From Rhodoglobus sp. (GTDB taxonomy: Bacteria; Actinomycetota; Actinomycetes; Actinomycetales; Microbacteriaceae): a DNA stretch of 64,000 nt. Location: positions 55,589 through 119,588 of the forward strand of contig JAODAQ010000027.1 of NCBI GenBank assembly GCA_025463515.1, given 5' to 3'. Position 1 is the stretch's first letter, and each line of letters begins with the position of its first letter. Under the pieces are notes generated by a model that was given only the letters and a program-made list of their open reading frames with translations, made no database searches and was not told the DNA's origin. The translations under genes and the position numbers were made by a program. Positions 39,657 to 48,700 of the stretch are shown here, in pieces.

Positions 39657-40727
39657 ATGGCTAACGACCACGACGGGACCAACCCGCGCGCTGGCACAAC
39701 CGTCGAGAAGTACGGCGAGCACAACCAGCCCACGGCAGGCACCGCGGTTGTCTCGTCCGACTCCGTTCAGAACCCCGGTTTCGAGCCCTTCCGCGCTCGC
39801 GTTGCCGACCTCGACCCGGCGGTGGCCCGCGCCCAGGAGCGCCGCGTCTCCGCCTGGTTCGTGCTGTCCATCATCGGCAGCGTGTTCGCCATCGTGGCGT
39901 ACATCATCTTCCCGATCGACGGCACTCCGGGCTCGATCCGCAATAACAACTTCTTCCTCGGCATCGGTATCGCCCTTGCCCTGCTCGCGGTCGGTTTCGG
40001 CGCCGTGCACTGGTCGAAATCCCTCATGGACGGCCACGACCTCGTCGAGCAGCGCCACGGCACCCGCGGCACCGACGCCACGCGCGAGAAGGCCATCGAG
40101 GTCTTCGAGCTGGGCAACAAGGAGTCCGGGTTCGGCCGCCGCACGCTCATCCGGCGCACCCTCATCGGTGCTCTCGTCGTGAGCCCGCTGCCGGCAGTCG
40201 TGCTGTTCCGCGACCTGGCGCCGGCCGAGAACCCTGTCCCGCTGCTCAAGCAGACCATGTGGGCCAAGGGCGTGCGGCTTACGCGCGACCCGTCCGGCAC
40301 GCCTATCAAGGCCTCGGACGTCACGCTCGGCTCCGCCTTCCACGTGATCCCCGACGGGCTCAACGAGTCGGAGCACAAGCTCGAGGAGAAGGCCAAGGCC
40401 GCCGTCCTGCTCATGCGCCTCAAGCCGCAGGACCTCCACGTCTCCGCCGGCCGCGAGGACTGGAACTACGACGGCATCATCGCGTACTCCAAGATCTGCA
40501 CGCACGTCGGATGCCCCGTCGCCCTGTACGAGCAGCAGACGCACCACCTGCTCTGCCCGTGCCACCAGTCGCAGTTCGACATCACGCACGAGGCCCAGGT
40601 CATCTTCGGGCCCGCGAAGCGCCCGCTTCCCCAGCTGCCTATCACCGTCGACTCCGAGGGCTACCTGATCGCCCGCAGCGACTTCACCGAGCCTGTCGGC
40701 CCGAGCTTCTGGGAGAGGAAGCTATGA
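39657..40727 (+). CDS. qcrA: Rieske iron-sulphur subunit QcrA
   Basis: The 356-residue protein has the actinobacterial three-helix N-terminal membrane region (residues about 60-190) and a C-terminal Rieske domain whose [2Fe-2S] cluster is bound by CTHVGC and CPCHQS. It accepts electrons from menaquinol and hands them to QcrC. An AAGGGAAG Shine-Dalgarno precedes the ATG; the stop overlaps qcrB (ATGA). Confidence 0.96.
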   Translation: MANDHDGTNPRAGTTVEKYGEHNQPTAGTAVVSSDSVQNPGFEPFRARVADLDPAVARAQERRVSAWFVLSIIGSVFAIVAYIIFPIDGTPGSIRNNNFFLGIGIALALLAVGFGAVHWSKSLMDGHDLVEQRHGTRGTDATREKAIEVFELGNKESGFGRRTLIRRTLIGALVVSPLPAVVLFRDLAPAENPVPLLKQTMWAKGVRLTRDPSGTPIKASDVTLGSAFHVIPDGLNESEHKLEEKAKAAVLLMRLKPQDLHVSAGREDWNYDGIIAYSKICTHVGCPVALYEQQTHHLLCPCHQSQFDITHEAQVIFGPAKRPLPQLPITVDSEGYLIARSDFTEPVGPSFWERKL

Positions 40728-42352
40728 GTACCTCCACCGACGAACGCCCCGCCACGAGCGAGCTCGAGCCCACTCGCGGCCAGCGCTTCACCGGCTGGGC
40801 AGCCAACTACGTCGACGAGCGCACGAGCATCTCGGGCCTCGTCAAGGAGCTCGGCCGCAAGATCTTCCCGGACCACTGGTCGTTCATGCTCGGCGAGGTC
40901 GCGCTCTACAGCTTCATCGTGATCCTGCTGTCGGGAACGTTCATGACGTTCTTCTTCCAGGCGAGCATGGTCCCGGTGCTGTACGACGGCTCGTACGTGC
41001 CGCTCAAGGGCATCGAGATGTCGGCCGCGATGGCATCGACGCTCGATCTGTCGTTCGACATCCGCGGCGGCCTGCTCATGCGCCAGGTGCACCACTGGGC
41101 GGCGCTGCTGTTCGTGGCCTCCATCGGCCTGCACATGCTGCGCATCTTCTTCACGGGCGCGTTCCGCAAGCCCCGCGAGATCAACTGGGTGATCGGCTTC
41201 CTCCTGTTCATCCTCGCGATGGCCGAGGGCTTCACCGGCTACTCGCTCCCCGACGACCTGCTCTCCGGCAACGGCCTGCGCATCATCGACGGCCTCGTCA
41301 AGGGCATCCCGATCATCGGTACCTGGATCTCGTACCTGCTGTTCGGCGGTGAGTTCCCTGGCGAGGACGTGGTGGGGCGGTTCTACGTCCTGCACATCCT
41401 GCTGCTGCCCGCGATCCTGGTCGCAGCTCTCGGCGTGCACATGCTGCTGCTCGTCATCAACAAGCACACGCAGTTCGCCGTCCCCGGCCGCACCAACGAC
41501 AACGTCGTCGGTGTGCCGATCATGCCGGTGTTCGCCGCGAAGGCCGGCGGGTTCTTCTTCATCATCTTCGGCGTCATCGTCCTCATCGCCTCGCTGTTCC
41601 AGATCAACCCGATCTGGACGTACGGGCCGTACGACCCCTCCCCCGTCTCGGCGGGCACACAGCCCGACTGGTACATCGGCTTCGCCGATGGCGCCCTGCG
41701 GCTGGTGCCACCGGGCTGGGAGCTGGAGCTGGGCCCGTTCACGCTGTCGCTCAACGTGTTCATCCCCGTCGTGGTCCTCGGTCTCTTCATCGTCGTCGTC
41801 GCCATCTACCCCTTCATCGAGGCGTGGATCACGGGCGACAAGCGCGAGCACCACATCGCGGACCGCCCGCGCAACGCTCCCACCCGCACCGCGATCGGCG
41901 CCGCCGGAGTCTCGTTCTACGCGGTCATGTGGGCGGCTGCGAGCTCCGACCTCATCGCCACGCACTTCAAGTTGTCGATCGAGAATGTGACGCACGTCAT
42001 CCAGGCGCTGCTCATACTCGGGCCGATCATCGCCTACATCGTGACCAAGCGCGTGTGTCTCGCACTGCAGAAGAAGGATCGGGAGATCGCCCTGCACGGC
42101 TACGAGTCCGGACGCATTGTGCGCCTCCCGGGCGGCGAGTACATCGAGGTGCACGAGCAGCTCGACGAGTACGAGCGCTGGAAGCTCGTGAGCTACGAGG
42201 ACTACAAGCCGCTCATGCTGCGCCCGAACGCGAAGGGCCGCATCACGGCGGGTGAGCGCCTCCGCGCCCGCGCCTCGAACTGGTTCTTCGAAGACCGTAT
42301 CGCCCCTGTGACCCGCACCGACATCGAGAAGCCGGGCCACGGAGAGCACTGA
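40724..42352 (+). CDS. qcrB: Cytochrome b subunit QcrB (housekeeping copy)
   Basis: The 542-residue cytochrome b of the bcc complex oxidises menaquinol. The four haem ligands are His123/His137 (helix B, 14 apart) and His224/His239 (helix D, 15 apart, as in b6-type proteins). The Qo-site motif PDWY is in GTQPDWYIGF. The C-terminal cytoplasmic tail carries GEYIEVHEQLDEYERW. It overlaps qcrA by 4 bases and ends just before a strong terminator. A divergent second copy lies at 30438. Confidence 0.97.
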   Translation: MSTSTDERPATSELEPTRGQRFTGWAANYVDERTSISGLVKELGRKIFPDHWSFMLGEVALYSFIVILLSGTFMTFFFQASMVPVLYDGSYVPLKGIEMSAAMASTLDLSFDIRGGLLMRQVHHWAALLFVASIGLHMLRIFFTGAFRKPREINWVIGFLLFILAMAEGFTGYSLPDDLLSGNGLRIIDGLVKGIPIIGTWISYLLFGGEFPGEDVVGRFYVLHILLLPAILVAALGVHMLLLVINKHTQFAVPGRTNDNVVGVPIMPVFAAKAGGFFFIIFGVIVLIASLFQINPIWTYGPYDPSPVSAGTQPDWYIGFADGALRLVPPGWELELGPFTLSLNVFIPVVVLGLFIVVVAIYPFIEAWITGDKREHHIADRPRNAPTRTAIGAAGVSFYAVMWAAASSDLIATHFKLSIENVTHVIQALLILGPIIAYIVTKRVCLALQKKDREIALHGYESGRIVRLPGGEYIEVHEQLDEYERWKLVSYEDYKPLMLRPNAKGRITAGERLRARASNWFFEDRIAPVTRTDIEKPGHGEH

Positions 42353-42363
42353 TCGAACTCCAC

Positions 42364-42398
42364 CGGAACGCCGCAGCCCTAGGGGCTGCGGCGTTCCG
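42364..42398 (+). terminator. Rho-independent-type hairpin after qcrB
   Basis: A perfect 16-bp stem (CGGAACGCCGCAGCCC with its complement) and a 3-base loop begin 12 bases after the qcrB stop. There is no long T-run, as is common for actinobacterial terminators. Confidence 0.85.
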
Positions 42399-42618
42399 TG
42401 GTTAACGGGATGCTCGCTGCGGCCTCCCTCGCACTCCTGGCGGGCTGCACCACGACGAGCACCTGCGCGGAGTGCTCGGCGTCCACGTGCCAGTGCACCC
42501 GATCCAGATCGAGCAGGTCTTCCTCGCGAACGTCGAGGGCGTCTGGCGGCCGATCACGCCCTACGACGGCGTCCTGGACGCGCCGGCGGGCGAGACGCTG
42601 CCATTCGAGACGGACTAG
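42398..42618 (+). pseudogene. Possible frameshifted lipoprotein-like fragment
   Basis: From 42398/42410 a frame encodes a lipoprotein-like start (MLAAASLALLAGCTTTS, lipobox LAGC) that soon becomes a Ser/Arg-rich out-of-frame string. A second frame from about 42442 reads sensible sequence (HHDEHLRGVLGVHVPVH, then EQVFLANVEGVWRP to PFETD) to a TAG at 42616. Joined, the two would make a roughly 70-residue lipoprotein, suggesting a frameshift. It starts inside the terminator arm and has no clear ribosome site, so it may be only a decayed remnant. Confidence 0.3.
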
Positions 42619-42627
42619 CGGGCGCCG

Positions 42628-43083
42628 CTAGAAGGTGCGCTTGAGGAAGTCCGCGCTCGAGCGGTAGCCGATGCGCTCGTAGAAATCGGCGGAGCGGCGA
42701 CTCGCGACAGTGATCTGGCGGACGGACCGCTCGCGGCAGAACCGCTCGACCTCTTCCACTATCGCTGTGCCGACGCCCTCGCCGCGGTGCGCGTCGTCGA
42801 CGACGAGCTCCTGCAGGTGCGCTGAGCTGCCATTCGCGTGCAGCAAGGGCGTGATGGTGGTCAGCGCGTAGCCGATCACCGACCCCGCAGCATCCTCGGC
42901 AACCAGCACCAACGACGTGGATGCGTCGTCGAGCAGCAGGGGGAAGTTGGTGTCGAACGCTACCCGGTCTGGGGAGTAGGCGGGCTCGAGCTGCTCGAGC
43001 AGGGAGTACACCCTGTCGGCATCCGCGGGACGAGCCGCACGGATCTCGGGTCTAGCGAGCGAAGTATCCACGGTAGTACTCAT
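42628..43083 (-). CDS. GNAT family N-acetyltransferase
   Basis: The 151-residue protein has a compact GNAT fold: IRAARPADADRVYSLLEQL at the start, SVIGYALTTITPLLHANG, and the acetyl-CoA motif HLQELVVDDAHRGEGVGTAIVEEV (R-G-E-G-V-G). The substrate is unknown. The ATG lies within the 3' end of ctaF (32-base overlap), so it is expressed from the cta operon by read-through, separating ctaF from qcrB. Confidence 0.9.
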   Translation of the reverse strand: MSTTVDTSLARPEIRAARPADADRVYSLLEQLEPAYSPDRVAFDTNFPLLLDDASTSLVLVAEDAAGSVIGYALTTITPLLHANGSSAHLQELVVDDAHRGEGVGTAIVEEVERFCRERSVRQITVASRRSADFYERIGYRSSADFLKRTF

Positions 43084-43492
43084 AGACCCACCCCACGATG
43101 GCTATGAGGAAGATCGAGACGCCGATGAAGGAGATCCAGGGACCGATGGCGATACCGAGGAAGGTGAGCGCTGCTGCGGTGGCCAGCACGACGGGCCACC
43201 AGCTCCACGGGCTGAAATGTCCTTGCTCCGCGTCGCCGTCGTCGATGTTCGCGTCGAGACGGTCTTCGGGAAGCTCCCCGCGCTGACCCTTGTGGACGCG
43301 CCACAGGTAGAAGCCGATGAGCGCCGAGAGCGCGCCGGTCAGGCCGATCGCGACCGCGCCCACCCACTCGACCTCGGGCGGCGCGGAAGCCGCAGGACGG
43401 GCGGAGACGAGCAACGACCACAGGATGTAGGCGATGTCCGCGGCGAAGAAGAACCCCGCGAGAATCCAGAACAGGCGTGCGTTGGTACCCAT
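43052..43492 (-). CDS. ctaF: Cytochrome c oxidase subunit IV CtaF
   Basis: The 146-residue actinobacterial subunit IV has four hydrophobic segments with NARLFWILAGFFFAADIAY, a DDGDAEQGHFSPWSWWP loop and a GWVYEYYRGYFAR end, all characteristic of CtaF. It stabilises the aa3 core. The ATG is 2 bases after the ctaD stop; last of ctaC-ctaD-ctaF. Confidence 0.95.
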   Translation of the reverse strand: MGTNARLFWILAGFFFAADIAYILWSLLVSARPAASAPPEVEWVGAVAIGLTGALSALIGFYLWRVHKGQRGELPEDRLDANIDDGDAEQGHFSPWSWWPVVLATAAALTFLGIAIGPWISFIGVSIFLIAIVGWVYEYYRGYFAR

Positions 43493-43494
43493 GG

Positions 43495-45234
43495 CTACTT
43501 CACCTTCTCATCGCCGAGGTCGTACACCGGAGCCTCTGGGGCATCCTTGAAGCCGACTCCCCCGACCCCTACCGGTATGCCGGCCTCGGGGTGGTTGATG
43601 TCGAACGCGGGAGACTCCGACCGGATGCGCGGCATCGAGGTGAAGTTGTGGCGCGGGGGCGGGCAGCTGGTCGCCCACTCGAGCGAGCGGCCGTAGCCCC
43701 ACGGGTCGTTCACCGCCACCTTCGGCGCCTTGCGGGCCGTGATGTACACGTTGTAGAGGAACGGGAGCATCGAGATCGCGAGGATCGCGGCGCCCGTGGT
43801 GGACACCTGGTTCATCCACGTCACGCCGTCCTCCTCGAGGTACGTGCGGTAGCGGCGCGGGAGGCCCACGACGCCGATCCAGTGCTGGATCAGGAAGGTC
43901 GTGTGGAAGCCGATGAACAGCAGCCAGAAGTGGATCTTGCCGAGCCGCTCGTTGAGCATCTTGCCCGTCCACTTCGGCCACCAGAAGTAGAAGCCGCTGA
44001 ACATCGCGAAGACGACGGTGCCGAACACCACGTAGTGGAAGTGCGCGACGACGAAGTAGGTGTCGGAGACGTGGAAGTCGAGCGGCGGCGACGCCAGGAT
44101 CACGCCGGTGAGACCGCCGAAGGTGAACGTGATGAGGAAGCCGATCGCCCAGAGCATGGGCGTCTCGAACGTCACCGACCCTCGCCACATCGTGCCGATC
44201 CAGTTGAAGATCTTCACGCCGGTTGGCACCGCGATGAGCATCGTCATGAGGGCGAAGAACGGCAGGAGCACCGATCCGGTCACGTACATGTGGTGGGCCC
44301 ACACCGTGACGGAGAGCGCGGCAATCGCGATCGTCGCGTAGATGAGCGTCTTGTACCCGAAGATCGGCTTGCGGCTGAAGACCGGCAGCACCTCGGAGAT
44401 GATGCCGAAGAACGGCAGCGCGATGATGTAGACCTCGGGATGCCCGAAGAACCAGAACAGGTGCTGCCAGAGTATGACGCCGCCGTTCTCGGCGTCGTAG
44501 ATATGCGCGCCGATGACTCGGTCGGCCCCGAGCGCGAACAGTGCCGCGGCGAGAACCGGGAACGCCATGATCACGAGGAGCGAGGTAACGAGCGTGTTCC
44601 AGGTGAAGATCGGCATGCGGAACATGGTCATGCCGGGGGCGCGCATCGTGATGATGGTCGTGATGAAGTTCACGGCGCCGAGGATCGTGCCGAAGCCGCT
44701 CAGGGCCAGGCCGAACACCCAGAGGTTGCCGCCGTAGCCGGGCGAGAACGTCGTGTTCGAGAGGGGCGCGTAGGCGAACCATCCGAAGGACGCGGCACCC
44801 TGGGGGGTGAGGAAGCCGGCGACGGCGATGAGCGAGCCGAAGCTGTAGAGCCAGTAGGCGAAGGCGTTGAGGCGCGGGAACGCGACATCCGGCGCACCGA
44901 TCTGCAGCGGCATGAGCACGTTGGCGAAGCCCGCGAAGAGCGGCGTCGCGAACATGAGCAGCATGATCGTGCCGTGCATGGTGAAGAGCTGGTTGTACTG
45001 CTCCCCCGTGGCGACGACCGACAGGCCCGGCGCGAACAGCTGGGCGCGGATGACGAGCGCCATCACTCCGCCGAGCAGGAAGTAGATGAACGACGTGATG
45101 AGGTACAGGTAGCCGATCGTCTTGTGGTCAGTGGAGGTGATCCAGTTGACGACGATGTTGCCCTTGCGCTCTGTCTTTCCGGTGATCGCCGGAGTGGTGG
45201 CGAGTGCTCCGGAATCGAATGTTGCAGTCGACAT
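43495..45234 (-). CDS. ctaD: Cytochrome c oxidase subunit I CtaD
   Basis: The 579-residue, twelve-helix catalytic subunit of aa3 oxidase contains [13 protein letters not shown] (CuB His cross-linked to Tyr), HHMYVTGS (CuB histidines) and HFHYVVFGT (haem a and a3 ligands). It reduces oxygen to water and pumps protons. Both ends look complete. It starts 2 bases after ctaC. Confidence 0.98.
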   Translation of the reverse strand: MSTATFDSGALATTPAITGKTERKGNIVVNWITSTDHKTIGYLYLITSFIYFLLGGVMALVIRAQLFAPGLSVVATGEQYNQLFTMHGTIMLLMFATPLFAGFANVLMPLQIGAPDVAFPRLNAFAYWLYSFGSLIAVAGFLTPQGAASFGWFAYAPLSNTTFSPGYGGNLWVFGLALSGFGTILGAVNFITTIITMRAPGMTMFRMPIFTWNTLVTSLLVIMAFPVLAAALFALGADRVIGAHIYDAENGGVILWQHLFWFFGHPEVYIIALPFFGIISEVLPVFSRKPIFGYKTLIYATIAIAALSVTVWAHHMYVTGSVLLPFFALMTMLIAVPTGVKIFNWIGTMWRGSVTFETPMLWAIGFLITFTFGGLTGVILASPPLDFHVSDTYFVVAHFHYVVFGTVVFAMFSGFYFWWPKWTGKMLNERLGKIHFWLLFIGFHTTFLIQHWIGVVGLPRRYRTYLEEDGVTWMNQVSTTGAAILAISMLPFLYNVYITARKAPKVAVNDPWGYGRSLEWATSCPPPRHNFTSMPRIRSESPAFDINHPEAGIPVGVGGVGFKDAPEAPVYDLGDEKVK

Positions 45235-45236
45235 GA

Positions 45237-46103
45237 CTAGCCCTCCGACTTGTCGCTGCCGTTACCGGGCAGGTTCTGATTCACGTTGTACTCCTCGCCG
45301 ATCTGGCCCTCGAAGCCAGCGGCCTTCTGCTCGGCGATGTAGGCCTGGTAGTCCTCTTCCGACACGACCTTGACCTTGAAGAGCATGAGCGAGTGGTACT
45401 CGCCGCACAGTTCCGCGCACTTGCCCTGGTACTCGCCGATCTTGGTCGGCGTGAAGTACATGTAGTTGCTCTTGCCCGGGATCATGTCCTTCTTGTACAA
45501 GAAGTCCACGACCCAGAACGAGTGGATGACGTCGCGCGACTCGATCTTGATCTCGATCGACTTGTCGACGGGGAGAACGAGGACCGGCAGGTTGTCGGTG
45601 TTGATCGTGCCGTCCGGGTTGAAGTCGGCCTGGACACCGGCGCTGTAGGCGTTGTCGGTGACGTAGTTGAAGTCCCACGCCCAGCGCTTGCCGAAGACCT
45701 CGATCTGCACGTCGGGGTTCTTGGTCGGCTCCTCGATCTGCGCCTGGTCGCGCGCCGTGAAGGCGAAGAAACCGAGGACGAGGATGAGCGGGACGATCGT
45801 GTAGAAGATCTCGATCGGGAGGTTGTAGCGCAGCTGAACCGGGAGGCCGGTCTGGCCCTTGCGGCGGCGGTAGACGACCGCGGCCCAGATGATGAGGCCC
45901 CAGGTGATGATGCCGACGACGAGCAGCACGATCCACGAGGTGACCCACAGGCCGATGATGCTCGACGTGTGGTTGGTGGTGTCAGGGTCACCCGGAAGCC
46001 AGCCCTGAAGCTGCTCCTGCGTACATCCTGCGAGGGCTAGCGTCGTCACGAGCGCGACGGGAATCGCGGCCCATCGCAGACGACGGTTACGGATTGAGCG
46101 CAC
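45237..46103 (-). CDS. ctaC: Cytochrome c oxidase subunit II CtaC
   Basis: The 288-residue lipoprotein-type subunit II begins with a basic n-region and lipobox LAGC, then two membrane helices (about 55-75 and 95-115) and a periplasmic cupredoxin domain. The CuA site is complete: [16 protein letters not shown] and a later Met. It accepts electrons from QcrC. The GTG at 46103 has GAGAGG six bases upstream; an ATG at 46124 would lie inside a palindrome in the leader. Confidence 0.95.
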   Translation of the reverse strand: MRSIRNRRLRWAAIPVALVTTLALAGCTQEQLQGWLPGDPDTTNHTSSIIGLWVTSWIVLLVVGIITWGLIIWAAVVYRRRKGQTGLPVQLRYNLPIEIFYTIVPLILVLGFFAFTARDQAQIEEPTKNPDVQIEVFGKRWAWDFNYVTDNAYSAGVQADFNPDGTINTDNLPVLVLPVDKSIEIKIESRDVIHSFWVVDFLYKKDMIPGKSNYMYFTPTKIGEYQGKCAELCGEYHSLMLFKVKVVSEEDYQAYIAEQKAAGFEGQIGEEYNVNQNLPGNGSDKSEG

Positions 46104-46118
46104 CTGTGACCTCTCGCA

Positions 46119-46135
46119 AAACACTGACTGAGTGT
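46119..46135. promoter_or_regulatory. Inverted repeat in the ctaC leader
   Basis: AACACT-GACTG-AGTGTT is a perfect 6-bp inverted repeat 15 bases upstream of the ctaC GTG, downstream of a TATAGACT-like -10 on the minus strand. It may be an operator or leader hairpin controlling the oxidase genes. Confidence 0.4.
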
Positions 46136-46192
46136 TGCCAGTCTATAACCAGCCTCGCCCCCGCCCGGTCACCCCACGGCGCGCCCGGACGC

Positions 46193-46220
46193 AAAAAACG
46201 CGCCCTTTCGGACGCGTTTT
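46193..46220 (-). terminator. Terminator after erpA
   Basis: On the minus strand, AAAACGCGTCC pairs with GGGCGCGTTTT around a GAAA-type loop (one mismatch), ending in a run of T. It begins about 30 bases after the erpA stop and separates it from ctaC. Confidence 0.8.
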
Positions 46221-46249
46221 CTACAAACCGTAAAAGAATTGGATGAGCC

Positions 46250-46615
46250 CTAGTGGAAGGAGTCTCCGCACGCGCAGCTGCCCTGGGCGTTGGGGTTGTC
46301 GATCGTGAAGCCCTGCTTCTGGATGGTGTCTTCGAAGTCGACGGTCGCGCCGTCGAGGTACGGGACGCTCATCTTGTCGACGACGACCTCGACGCCCTCG
46401 GAGAACTCCACGACGGCGTCGCCGTCGAGAGTGCGCTCGTCGAAGTAGAGCTGGTAGATGAGGCCTGAGCAGCCGCCGGGCTGTACCGCGAGGCGCAGCT
46501 TCAGGTCGTCGCGACCCTCCTGGCTGATGAGGCTCTTGACCTTGGATGCTGCCGCATCGGTGAGGCCAACGCCATGGGCACGCGTTTCTGTGGGGGCAAC
46601 AGCGGTATCGGTCAT
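46250..46615 (-). CDS. erpA: Iron-sulphur cluster carrier/insertion protein ErpA (HesB/IscA family)
   Basis: The 121-residue A-type carrier has the three cluster-binding cysteines: Cys49 (PGGCSG) and Cys114/Cys116 (GSCACG) near the C terminus. It delivers Fe-S clusters to apo-enzymes; proximity to the Rieske and oxidase genes fits respiratory maturation. A terminator follows. Confidence 0.94.
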   Translation of the reverse strand: MTDTAVAPTETRAHGVGLTDAAASKVKSLISQEGRDDLKLRLAVQPGGCSGLIYQLYFDERTLDGDAVVEFSEGVEVVVDKMSVPYLDGATVDFEDTIQKQGFTIDNPNAQGSCACGDSFH

Positions 46616-46625
46616 GTCAACAATC

Positions 46626-48023
46626 CTACGCTCGGCTCTCGAGCTTCGCGAGCAGGACGGCCTCGGTGAGGATGGCGCGTTGGAAAACGCCCAGGTGCAG
46701 GGACTCGTTCGGGCTGTGGGCGCGCGAGTCCGGGTCCTCGACGCCGGTGACCAGGATCTGGGCCTGCGGGAACACCTCTACGAGGTCGGAGATGAACGGG
46801 ATGGACCCGCCGATGCCGGTCTCGACTGCAGCGACGCCCCACGCCTGGTGCATGGCGTCCTTCCCCTCGGCGACGGCCCAGCCGCTCGTGTCCACGAGGA
46901 AGGGGTTGCCGCGGTCGATGTCGGAGATGTCGAGGTGCGCGCCGAACGGGGCGTTCGCGCGAAGGTGCGACTCGAGCGCGGTGAAGGCATCGTCCGCCGA
47001 CTGCCCGGGCGCTATGCGCGCGCTCACCTTGACCGTGACCGAGGGCACGAGCGTGTTGGAGGCGTTGACCACGGTCGGCGCGTCGATGCCGGTGATGGTG
47101 ACCGACGGCTGGTCCCACATGCGGGAGAGCACGGAGCCGTGCCCGATCGCCGTCACGCCGTCGAGGAACGCGGCCTCCTCCGCGAGCTTGTGCTCGTCGT
47201 ACTCGAGGTCGGAGCCCTCGCGGCTCGTGAGGCCCTCCACCGCCACGGAGCCGTCCTCGTTCCAGAACGTCGAGAGCAGGCGGATGGCGGCGAGCATGGC
47301 GTCGGGCGCGGCGCCGCCGAACATCCCGGAGTGGGAGGCGTGGTCGAGCGTGGAGATCTTCAGCTTGAACGTGACGTTGCCGCGCAGGCCGACGGTGAGA
47401 GCCGGAGTGTCGATGTCCCAGTTGTCGGAGTCGGCCACCACGATCACGTCGGCGGCGAGCTGCTCGCGGTGCTGGACGATGAAGTTGGCGAACGAGCGGG
47501 AGCCGAACTCCTCCTCCCCCTCGAAGAACGCGACGAGGCCGAGGTCGAAATCGGTGCCGACCGTCTCGACGAAGGCGCGAATGGCGGCGACGTGCGCCAT
47601 GACGCCGGCCTTGTCGTCCGCCGCGCCCCGGCCGTAGAGCCGGTCTCCGCGCACGGTCGGCTCGAACGGGTCGGACTCCCAGTCGTCCGCGTTCCCGGGC
47701 GGCTGCACGTCGTGGTGGGCATAGAGCAGGATCGTGGGCTTGCCGTTCTTCGCCCTGCGGGTGGCGAGCACGGCGGGCTGCCCGGTGCGCGAATCGTCGA
47801 TCGGTGCGCGGGAGACCTCCACGCTGTCGAAGACGCCGAGGCCCTCGAGCAGCTCCTTCGCCGCGGCGGCGCTCGACGCGACGTTCTCCGCGTCGAACCC
47901 GTCCCACGACACCGACGGGATGCGCACCAGGCGGCCGAGGTCGGAGATCGCCACGGGCATCCCGCCGCGCACCGCCTCTCGCAGCTGGTCGAGAAGGGGA
48001 TGGGACTGCGGCGTTGAGGTCAT
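46626..48023 (-). CDS. M20 family dipeptidase
   Basis: The 465-residue M20 dipeptidase (CNDP/PepV-like branch) has YAHHDVQPPG (zinc His and catalytic Asp), YGRGAADDKAG (bridging Asp), EGEEEFGS (catalytic and ligand Glu), DHASHSGMFGG in the lid domain, and a C-terminal His region before IPFISDL. It is cytosolic and hydrolyses small peptides. A TAAGAT box 7 bases before the ATG suggests a leaderless transcript. Confidence 0.92.
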   Translation of the reverse strand: MTSTPQSHPLLDQLREAVRGGMPVAISDLGRLVRIPSVSWDGFDAENVASSAAAAKELLEGLGVFDSVEVSRAPIDDSRTGQPAVLATRRAKNGKPTILLYAHHDVQPPGNADDWESDPFEPTVRGDRLYGRGAADDKAGVMAHVAAIRAFVETVGTDFDLGLVAFFEGEEEFGSRSFANFIVQHREQLAADVIVVADSDNWDIDTPALTVGLRGNVTFKLKISTLDHASHSGMFGGAAPDAMLAAIRLLSTFWNEDGSVAVEGLTSREGSDLEYDEHKLAEEAAFLDGVTAIGHGSVLSRMWDQPSVTITGIDAPTVVNASNTLVPSVTVKVSARIAPGQSADDAFTALESHLRANAPFGAHLDISDIDRGNPFLVDTSGWAVAEGKDAMHQAWGVAAVETGIGGSIPFISDLVEVFPQAQILVTGVEDPDSRAHSPNESLHLGVFQRAILTEAVLLAKLESRA

Positions 48024-48030
48024 GCGAGTA

Positions 48031-48036
48031 ATCTTA
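48031..48036 (-). promoter_or_regulatory. Candidate -10 box TAAGAT, leaderless dipeptidase gene
   Basis: On the minus strand TAAGAT ends 7 bases before the ATG at 48023, with no Shine-Dalgarno between. Confidence 0.45.
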
Positions 48037-48059
48037 AGGCTCGACAGAGCGAGGACCCC

Positions 48060-48626
48060 GTGGCCAAGATCACCGAACAGCCCAACTACGAGTTGAACAC
48101 TGACAGCATCTCGTCAGGCAAGGGTCGCCCCACCCCGACCCGCAAGGAGAAGGAGGCGGCGCGCAAGCAGCCGCTCGTGTCGAGCGACCGCACCGCAGCG
48201 CGCAAGAACGCCCGGGCGCAGATGCAGCTCCAGCGCGAGAAGGCCCGCATCGGCATGGCCAACGGCGACGAGAAGTTCCTCCCCGCCCGTGACCGCGGTC
48301 CGCAGAAGCGCTACGTGCGCGACTACGTGGACGCCCGCTTCAGCGTGGGCGAGCTGCTCATCCCGCTGATGTTCGCCGTGATCATCCTGACCTTCTTCCC
48401 GCAGCCCGAGGTGCAGACGATCGGCCTGTTCGCCCTGTGGGCGTTCTTCGCCGTCGCCGTCATCGACGTCGTCATGCTCGGCTTCATCCTCAACCGCAGG
48501 CTCGCGGCGAAGTTCGGCGCGGACAAGGTGGAGAAGGTCCGCTGGTACGCCGCGATGCGCGCGCTCCAGTTGCGCCTCATGCGCCTGCCGAAGCCGCAGG
48601 TCAAGCGCGGGCAGTACCCCGCGTAG
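48060..48626 (+). CDS. DUF3043 family membrane protein
   Basis: The 188-residue actinobacterial DUF3043 protein has a charged, probably disordered N-terminal 90 residues (GRPTPTRKEKEAARKQP), the conserved QKRYVRDYVDARFSVGE segment, two membrane helices (about 100-145) and a basic C-terminal tail. Function is unknown; it is usually found near the dipeptidase/ctaC cluster. GTG start has CGAGGA upstream. Confidence 0.88.
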   Translation: MAKITEQPNYELNTDSISSGKGRPTPTRKEKEAARKQPLVSSDRTAARKNARAQMQLQREKARIGMANGDEKFLPARDRGPQKRYVRDYVDARFSVGELLIPLMFAVIILTFFPQPEVQTIGLFALWAFFAVAVIDVVMLGFILNRRLAAKFGADKVEKVRWYAAMRALQLRLMRLPKPQVKRGQYPA

Positions 48627-48627
48627 C

Positions 48628-48674
48628 ACTCCCCCGGGAGTAGTGGGGAGTCACCCGCCGGACGATTCGGCGGG
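48628..48674 (+). terminator. Two hairpins after the DUF3043 gene
   Basis: ACTCCC/GGGAGT (48628-48641) and CCCGCCG/CGGCGGG (48654-48674, 7-base loop) lie directly downstream of the stop. They are probable terminators separating it from the ABC genes; no T-run is seen. Confidence 0.45.
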
Positions 48675-48700
48675 GGCATCCGGCCAGCCAGACTGGGGTC

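Noticed and set aside
42398..42631. A 77-residue lipoprotein gene in one frame
   Set aside because: After the lipobox the frame becomes a Ser/Arg-rich string typical of out-of-frame high-GC sequence; listed instead as a possible frameshifted fragment.
43477..45240. Very long open frame on the plus strand opposite ctaD
   Set aside because: It mirrors the codon periodicity of ctaD in high-GC DNA; its product is an Arg/Glu/His-rich low-complexity string with no domain, whereas the minus strand encodes a complete CtaD.
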